From: Capitulum mitella
Taxonomy: Eukaryota > Arthropoda > Thecostraca > Pollicipedomorpha > Pollicipedidae
NCBI GenBank assembly: GCA_030062745.1
Contig: CP099840.1
Coordinates: forward strand, 16,543,718-16,607,717
Reading direction: 5' to 3'
Length of the DNA stretch: 64,000 bases
How positions within the stretch are numbered: position 1 is the first letter of the stretch; each line of letters begins with the position of its first letter. The notes under the pieces are model-generated. The model saw only the letters and a list, made by a program, of their open reading frames with translations. It ran no database searches and was not told where the DNA came from. The translations under genes were made by a program, and so were the position numbers. Of this stretch, positions 57,945 to 64,000 are shown in pieces.

Positions 57945-58860
57945 AACCATCACAGGGGCGCCCTCCACTTGTGGAACGACAAGGGCTCGATACACCACCA
58001 CAGGGCATCCTTGGTATTACAGGGCCACTCTTTTACGAAAAGGGCACCCATGCACCATCGCAGGGACGTCTCCTCGATGTCATAGGACGGCTCTGTGATT
58101 AACAGGGCATCCATACACCATCGTAGGGACATCTTGGCATGACAGGGGCGCTTTTTGATCAATAGCGCACCATCGCAGGGACATATGCTTACTGTTACAG
58201 GACCCCTTTCCACCAACGGGTAACCATGCACTATCGCAGGGACATCTCCTTGGTGTCGCAGGCGTGCTGTTTGAACGGCAGGGACGCCCATCGCAGAGGC
58301 ACCTCCTTGGTGTTATAGGGACGCCTTTTAAACAACAGGAGGTAAACATACTACGATATGGATGCCTTTTCAGTGTCACCTGGGTGCCTCTTCCAGTAAT
58401 AACGGACCATGAGTGATCACAGGAACGCCTTTTCAAGGCTATGTCATCGAAAGGGCACGTTTTAAATACTATGCCATCGAGCATTTTTGTGCCACACGAG
58501 CGCCATACTAACGGAAACGCCGACCATGTACTATAGCGTGTGCGTCTCATCGATATCAGCTGGGCGGCCTTTTAGGGCGCCATGCCCCATAACAGAGGTG
58601 CCTCCTTTGTGTCACAGGGACGCCTTTTCAAAGTTAGGCGCCCATATACCGCTGCAAGGATGCCTTTGTGTCCTGTCTGTTTCACATAACTCTGTTTAAC
58701 AGTGCCTTTTTAAGGACGGGGCGCACATGAGCTACATTAGGCCGCTTCCTCCGTGTTACATGAGTTTCTTTTGAAAATAAGGGCACCTTTGCCCTATCAC
58801 AGGGGTGTACGATATCACACGTGCGCTCTTTTAGGTCAGGGTGCCTTGGTATCAACGAAC
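57945..58860. repeat. Degenerate tandem repeat with unit of about 60 bp
   Basis: Variants of CACCATCGCAGGGACATCTC followed by CTTGGTGTCACAGGGGCGCC and a TTTTTGAACAACAGGG spacer recur roughly every 60 bp, about 14 times, with heavy decay to the right. It begins a few bases after the TTAA end of the family 2 copy. Two long minus-strand open frames through it (113 and 156 codons) are repeat-driven. Confidence 0.75.
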
Positions 58861-59021
58861 AACATTCGTCCGCGAATGCCTTCCATGCTGTTATTCGCCT
58901 TCGTCGACTAAGGTTTTCGCGTTTGGCGCCCTTACGCGCAGATAAGGGCACTAAAATGCCAAGGGGGATTGAAAAGACATTTTGTGCTCCTATTGAGGAC
59001 CAAGGGGCCACGCACACCCCA
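58861..59021. other. Short unassigned stretch
   Basis: Transition between the 60-bp array and the CA/CG microsatellite. Nothing recognised. Confidence 0.5.
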
Positions 59022-59079
59022 CACACACAAACACAAACAAACACACAAAAAAAAAAAAAAACGCACACGCACACACACA

Positions 59080-59118
<39 letters not shown>

Positions 59119-59157
59119 GCACGCACACACGCGCACACACACACACACACACACACT
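59022..59157. repeat. CA and GCAC microsatellite
   Basis: ACACAAACAAAC, a 15-A run, then (CA)n and (CGCA)n in alternating blocks. It produces long T/H/R-rich and C/V-rich open frames on both strands, which are artefacts. Confidence 0.95.
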
Positions 59158-61379
59158 ATACCAAGGCATGATGAAAAATGAGCATCCAACTTGGTTTCAC
59201 AAACCATACCACATCATTTGCACCGAAGAAAACCAACATAAAGCAAGATTTTTCTACTACAGGCTTTTAATGGAATCCACCTGGGTATGCTGAGACGTGT
59301 TTCGTCTTTTCATAAATTCGTCATGAGCAAAATCTTAGTTGCTGTAAAAGCTTTTTGATAGTCAGATACGTTTCCTTGCAACCCTCCCAACGTTGCAGCC
59401 GAGCCAAAAAAATACTGCATCTTATTCGAAACAAGTTCTTCCCGTCTGTCACAAGACGCCGGTGTTCTGCATCTGCTACCGGGGTCTGCATCTTGCATCA
59501 TGGTCAGTAAATTACGTTATCTGGTAATGTTCTGTTAAACTCGTCTATGATGCAAAGGGGATTTTTCAGCAAAATAGTTGCGTAAAATGCGATTAACGAA
59601 TTTTTCAACAAACCTTTGAAACAAACTTTTGAAAAGCGACCAAAGTGGAACATTCCTTGAAGTCTGTTATGTTGTTTGATTGGACGACTGATGGCGTAAT
59701 TCGATTAATGATTTAACTCAGGATTCAGGACAAATCTTCATTCGGAATCGGATTCGGGTTCGGATTTGGCGAAGCAAAATCGACGAAATTAAGGGTGAAT
59801 TGGACTGATTTATGAGAAACCGGATCTGAATCAGATTCACACTCAGCTTTTGGTTTCTTCGAATCAGAATGGATACGGTTCATTGCTGCGAAGCCGAACA
59901 AAGATCTTGCGTGGAGGATGTGGTAGGCACGGCGAGAATGGGTCCAGGGTAAGGTCATAAAAGGAACAGGTTGGTCAAAGGTGTCACAGAGTTACAACGT
60001 TCTAGCACACTTTTTTAGTTTTGGACGTTGCGTTCAGGTCCAAAGTGATTTTCCGGGACAAAAAAAGGCAAAATGATAGTATTTGTAAAATGCCTGATCA
60101 ATATGTTCCCTCACATGTTTACAATTTTTTTGCAAGACGCCAGTTTACTGGATTTTAGCATACCGGTGAAGGAGGACTGTGCACCAATTATCATGTAACC
60201 ATAGCAGAAACTGGATGGTGACGTCACCAGTGTGATCAATCAGAAATTTAGTAGGAAACTGCGATGGAGGCTGGGTTCAGGGCTAAAATGCAGTGTCAGT
60301 GAGCTTGACGAGATAAGAAAGTGTCGACCGGAACGGACCATGATAAACTGGACGACCTTCAGGTCCGCGTGCAGTGGTGAAAACGGCGCAGGTGCAGGAG
60401 CCAACAAAATTTTCCTAGCTTCGTCACAAATAAAGGCACAGCCAGTCCTCCCATACAGCTTCTGTTTTCGCAGCGTCAGCAGCTTACATTAAAGACGCAT
60501 GTATACGCATCTAATAAATAATTTTAGCATTCTCGTATGTTTTTAACTTCTTTCCTCCTGCTTTTCTTTGCGCACTGCGTCATCACCCTTATACGTAACA
60601 GGCATCTTCCTCTTTGAAAGTCCTTGGTACAAAAGACGTCCTGGAAGAATATCTTCTAGGATGCGCAGGAATTCCCCCTTCTCCCCAATATCCGAGTAAA
60701 ACAGAATCTTCCTTTCAATCCCACTTATTTTCATAGCATTTCAATGTCGTCCAGCTTACGCAGGCTGTTCATGACAGCACGCCAGCGGTGGCGTGGCAGA
60801 GAACGGAGAGAACCCCGGACGGGTAGAAGCGGTGTTTTGGTACGCGGGTGCTTCCATGAGTGCTCAGGCCTTTGAGCAAGTAGGGGTGGCAAAATTTTGC
60901 AAATCATGACGAAAGCTGCAGTCCCTACATGCAGGCGGACGTGCGGAAGGGACGTCAGTCATGCATGTCGCGTAGTCGGTCTTTGTGAAAAGAAACATGT
61001 CTTCGAGCTCTTTTTGGCTTTATAATGAGTTTGAGTGTCAAAGTACGAAACGCGTTTGGAATCTTTACTTGCGTGATATTTGTTGTATGCTTTACCTAAT
61101 TTTGACTTTTAAGTCTTCTCCATTTCCCAATCAGACCGGTTTGCCCACCCCGTCCCCGACAGGCTGGCTGGGACCGCCGGCGTTTTGCCCTGTTGACGTT
61201 TCACGTTAGCACTTAGCTCACATGGATCTCTGGATGGCCCTAAATGTTTCTTGAAGAAACCACGGTTCCGTCAGATCTTTAAACGCCTCTCGCGATCAGA
61301 CCACAGTCCCAGCCCTCAGTGAATAAGCCAAAGCTGCCAGTTCAGCTGTGACAGTACCTGGTCCTCTGCTCCTGCGTCG
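59158..61379. other. Non-coding stretch, unassigned
   Basis: Open frames remain under 90 codons and are not recognised. No element ends or tandem repeats were noted. Confidence 0.5.
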
Positions 61380-61800
61380 TCCCCACGTCAAGTAACCAGA
61401 GGGCCACGTCCCCTTGACACGCTTACAACCAAGCCGACCATTTCGGCTAACCAGCTCCGCATCCCATTCGGCGTAACCGCGTCATAATTCGCCGCGTAAA
61501 GAAGCGCGGCTCCGCGCCACCGACAGGCCAATAGACGGCGGTCGGCTGGTGCGGCGCTAATGACAGAGCCGCCGAAGCCGGCCGCGCGCCGCCGCTGCCG
61601 ACTAATTGGATGGGCGAGGTTGATAGGCGCAGAGCAGCCGACGGCAGCCGCCCGCAGGGGCCATCTTTCCCGTGCGGCGGCCGTGGTGCGTCTCGGGCCG
61701 GTTACCGGGCAACGGCGCACCAGCTCGGCTGACCTCCTTGACGCCCCGCCCCCGCGCCGGCACCGACCAATAGCCGCCGGCCGCGGCCTGATGTCATTTA
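61380..61800. promoter_or_regulatory. CpG-island promoter-like region
   Basis: The block is CpG-dense and holds several promoter-type strings: CCAAT at about 61530 (GGCCAATAG) and 61767 (GACCAATAG), an inverted CCAAT (ATTGGATGG, about 61606), and a GC box CCCCGCCCCCGCGCC at about 61743. It closes with ATGTCATTTAAATACG at about 61790. Long frames on both strands (110 and 140 codons) are expected in GC-rich DNA. It is the most promoter-like of three such blocks, but neither a transcript nor a direction can be supported. Confidence 0.45.
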
Positions 61801-62310
61801 AATACGTGATAACCTACCTGATGGATGGCGTTCCGCCCTGCGGCCACGCCATGGGAGTCGGTACTTTGCGCCGGAATCCGCACCTTCCCCGCTCAGGGCT
61901 CATCACGTCATCCATGTCCTCACTCACCACAACGCAGTGGTCGGGAAACTGTAGGGATGGAAAATTTCGCGTCTGTAAATGATGTCCAAGCAAGCCGTCC
62001 CAATCATCAATCGTTGTTGGATGATCGCCATTGCGTCGTGAACGGATGCACGGTGCACTGCAAGTCACTTAACGTTTTCCATTTTTCCCTTCGTGTGCCG
62101 TTCATACGCAGATGCCTTTCGAAATGGGATGCGTTTCCCTACGGCTGCTAAAGCACTGCACGCGACCTTCCAGCGAACGGCCAGCCTGACGACAGGGCTG
62201 AGGTTTTAGGTCAAATGCTAAATTGAATTAGGCATTGGCGGCGGCGTATTTAACAGCGCGCCACAGGTCACGTGATGGCATCTGGGGAGTGGCCAGTATA
62301 CGCAAAGTTC
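61801..62310. other. Stretch downstream of the CpG island, unassigned
   Basis: Could hold a first exon if the CpG island drives rightward transcription, but the frames are short and unrecognised. Confidence 0.4.
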
Positions 62311-62351
62311 GTATATACCTATATATACCTAAGGTATATATAGGTATATAC
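62311..62351. repeat. Near-perfect 41-bp palindrome
   Basis: Arms GTATATACCTATATATACCT and AGGTATATATAGGTATATAC are exact reverse complements around a single A. Further TATACCTA-like repeats continue to about 62410. Palindromes this tight are unstable in replication, which makes its survival or recent origin notable. Confidence 0.95.
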
Positions 62352-62819
62352 TTAAATACCCATATACAGTATACCTAATAAACAGGTACATACCTGTAAA
62401 TACCTATATACAATACACCTGGAGCAAAGCTCGTCGGTAACCTACGGACACATCAGGGTTGTCAGTTCTGGCCCAGTTTTACACTACTGCGCAGTCAGGA
62501 ACGCTTCGCCAATTACAAGTCCCGGTGAAGACTAAGATGATTTTATGCCCTTGATCCCGATATGCGCACGGTACGCAGGGTGAAAAACATTCTCAAGATA
62601 TAAGGGTGCGAAGAGCGGTCAGATATCCGCGAAATCAGTAACATCTTTCTAATGTGCCGTACAATAAACGTAAAGTTCTACGATGACGGGTCTTTATACA
62701 TCCCTTAGAAATGAAGTGTATATAACCCAGGATTAGCATAATGGCAACTTTGCGTCTCAACGCCATCTGTTCAAATGACTTTCTATATGGCATAACGTAA
62801 CCGTTCCAATGCGGCATTC
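62352..62819. other. Non-coding stretch, unassigned
   Basis: Short open frames only; no clear repeat apart from TATACCTA remnants at the left edge. Confidence 0.5.
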
Positions 62820-63163
62820 AAGCGAAATTTCGATTGGCTCTGAGTATCAAATGTATGTACCCATGGTAAAAAACCTATCCATAATCTCTTGATTTATGGG
62901 AATTTGATCAAAATCGGTCCATAAACAATGAAGTTACAAGAAGTTCAAAAATATCCCCAGTTTTGATCTTTTGGTCCCCTATATCCATTCTTTTCAAAAT
63001 TTTCAAAACTTCTTTCCATAAAAATGTAGTTTACAGCATGGCGAATTGATACCCGTTTGTTGCGATGAAATCGGACGAGTAGTTTTCGACCTCTCAGGGG
63101 GGGGGGCGAATCCGCCCCTGCCGGAAATCGGCCATACCGTTAATCCTCCGGGAATAGGGTTAA
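62820..63163 (+). mobile_element. piggyBac-like family 2, right-end fragment
   Basis: Matches the last third of the 31-kb copy (ATCCATAATCTC, TCCATAAACAA, then CGTTTGTTGCGATGAAATCGG) and ends CCTCCGGGAATAGGG at TTAA 63160-63163. The left two thirds are missing. Confidence 0.8.
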
Positions 63164-63452
63164 AATACCTTGAATATAACAGAAAATGGTTGGATGTCTA
63201 TCCAATGCCTCTCCTGACATTCAATTTTTATGTCATACCGTAAAATGTGGTATTCCTGTTATTTGGTATGGAATTTAATGTCCTATACATCGTTATTCTA
63301 CATCTGTTCGGGGTAAATGCAAGGCAGTCTGGATCACGGCGATCACCTGCTAGGACAAATCATTTGCGGGTTGTGCTAAAATTAGCACCATCAGAAGGTT
63401 ATCGAAAGCTGCTAATTTCAACGGAAAAGCAACAACAGATAAACTTCACCTT

Positions 63453-64000
63453 TTAACCCTATTCCCGGAGGGCTAGACGGTATGGTCGATTCCCGGCAGG
63501 GGGGGGCGGATTCGGCCCCCCTGATCTCGAGAACTACTTGTCCGATTTCGTCGCAACAAACGGCAATCGATTTGTCGTGACGTGAACTACATTTTTATGA
63601 AAAGAAAGTTTCAAAATTTTGAAATTTATGGATACAGGGGGGCAAAAATATCAAAATGGGGGGTACTTTTGGACTTCTTATAACTCCGTTGTTTATCAAC
63701 CGATTTCGATGAAACTGGCATGAGTCGAGAGATTATGGATAAGGCTTTTACCATGGGTCCGCAAATCCGAAATTTTGAGAAAATTCATGGGCGTTCACGG
63801 GGTTTCAAAAATAGGAGGATTAGTTTTCTAACAACTGAATGAACAAAAGACGCAAACACCATTTTTGGGCTTCTGCTAGTCATGTTATACTAAAGAAGTA
63901 CAAATCGCATTACAATGTTTGTATAATGTTAGCATAGGCGGTGCCAGGGACATGAAAAAGGGGAACTGTCATGGTCGCCCGTTTCTCAGATCAACTTGTG
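63453..64000 (-). mobile_element. piggyBac-like family 2, inverted copy running off the window
   Basis: Starts at TTAA 63453-63456 with CCCTATTCCCGGAGGGCTAG and continues as the reverse complement of the 31-kb copy, through GCCGGTTTCTC-like sequence to the window edge. It faces the fragment ending at 63163, with 289 bp between the two TTAA sites. Confidence 0.85.

Noticed and set aside
57945..58550. Long minus-strand frames (113 and 156 codons) with cysteine-rich repeats
   Set aside because: They follow the roughly 60-bp degenerate tandem unit and show no recognisable domain.
58682..59207. Cysteine/valine-rich and threonine/histidine-rich open frames
   Set aside because: They are translations of the CA/CG microsatellite and decayed tandem array.
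61388..61982. Overlapping 110- and 140-codon frames on opposite strands
   Set aside because: Expected from GC-rich, stop-poor DNA of the CpG island; no domain or splice support.
1..64000. CRISPR arrays, prokaryotic operons, phage genes
   Set aside because: Direct repeats present are head-to-tail minisatellites without unique spacers, and gene density and structure are eukaryotic.

Overview
This is non-coding-rich eukaryotic nuclear DNA, most likely from an arthropod. The best clue is the arrays of CCTAA (TTAGG on the other strand) at about 42.6-43.1, 44.7-44.9 and 44.97-45.03 kb, because TTAGG is the ancestral arthropod telomere repeat. A chelicerate or crustacean would fit the mix of mariner, hAT, piggyBac-like and Gypsy remnants, but the sequence does not fix the group. 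There are no long uninterrupted protein-coding frames, no operons and no tRNA or rRNA genes that I can recognise. I see no complete host gene; at most one short candidate exon (40.84-40.96 kb) and three CpG-rich promoter-like stretches (1.6-1.9, 21.4-21.7 and 61.4-61.8 kb).

The dominant content is transposable elements, nearly all dead. I group the short non-autonomous elements by their ends. Several families are flanked by TTAA with CCC-type termini, the signature of piggyBac-like elements: family 1 (4.39-5.12, 15.61-16.70, 18.14-19.33 and a half copy at 45.59-45.84 kb), family 2 (31.12-32.34, about 54.04-57.94, 62.82-63.16, and 63.45 to the window end in inverted orientation), family 3 (10.32-11.59 kb) and unassigned ends near 50.07 kb. 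A hAT element of 3,593 bp (47,665-51,257) has a 12-bp terminal inverted repeat, a perfect 8-bp target duplication and a relic BED zinc-finger exon. A fold-back element with arms of about 700 bp lies at 34.85-36.83 kb.

Protein-coding relics are: a frameshifted mariner transposase (25.6-26.55 kb, plus strand); a DDE-type Tc1/mariner-superfamily transposase (29.56-30.85 kb, minus); a Ty3/Gypsy gag and protease-region fragment (32.97-34.72 kb, plus); a non-LTR retrotransposon with reverse transcriptase and RNase H (52.06-53.98 kb, minus); and a broken copy of a repetitive uncharacterised protein family (13.83-17.34 kb, minus). A tRNA-derived SINE sits at 32.40-32.69 kb.

Nesting gives a relative history. 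A family 1 piggyBac-like element interrupts the uncharacterised gene exactly at a TTAA-like site, and removing it rejoins the reading frame. A 213-bp element interrupts the LINE, again with the frame rejoining on removal. A 2,740-bp element made mostly of decayed GC-rich tandem repeats interrupts a family 2 copy. Minisatellites (54, about 24, 45, 31, about 160 and about 62 bp units) and TA microsatellites fill much of the remainder.
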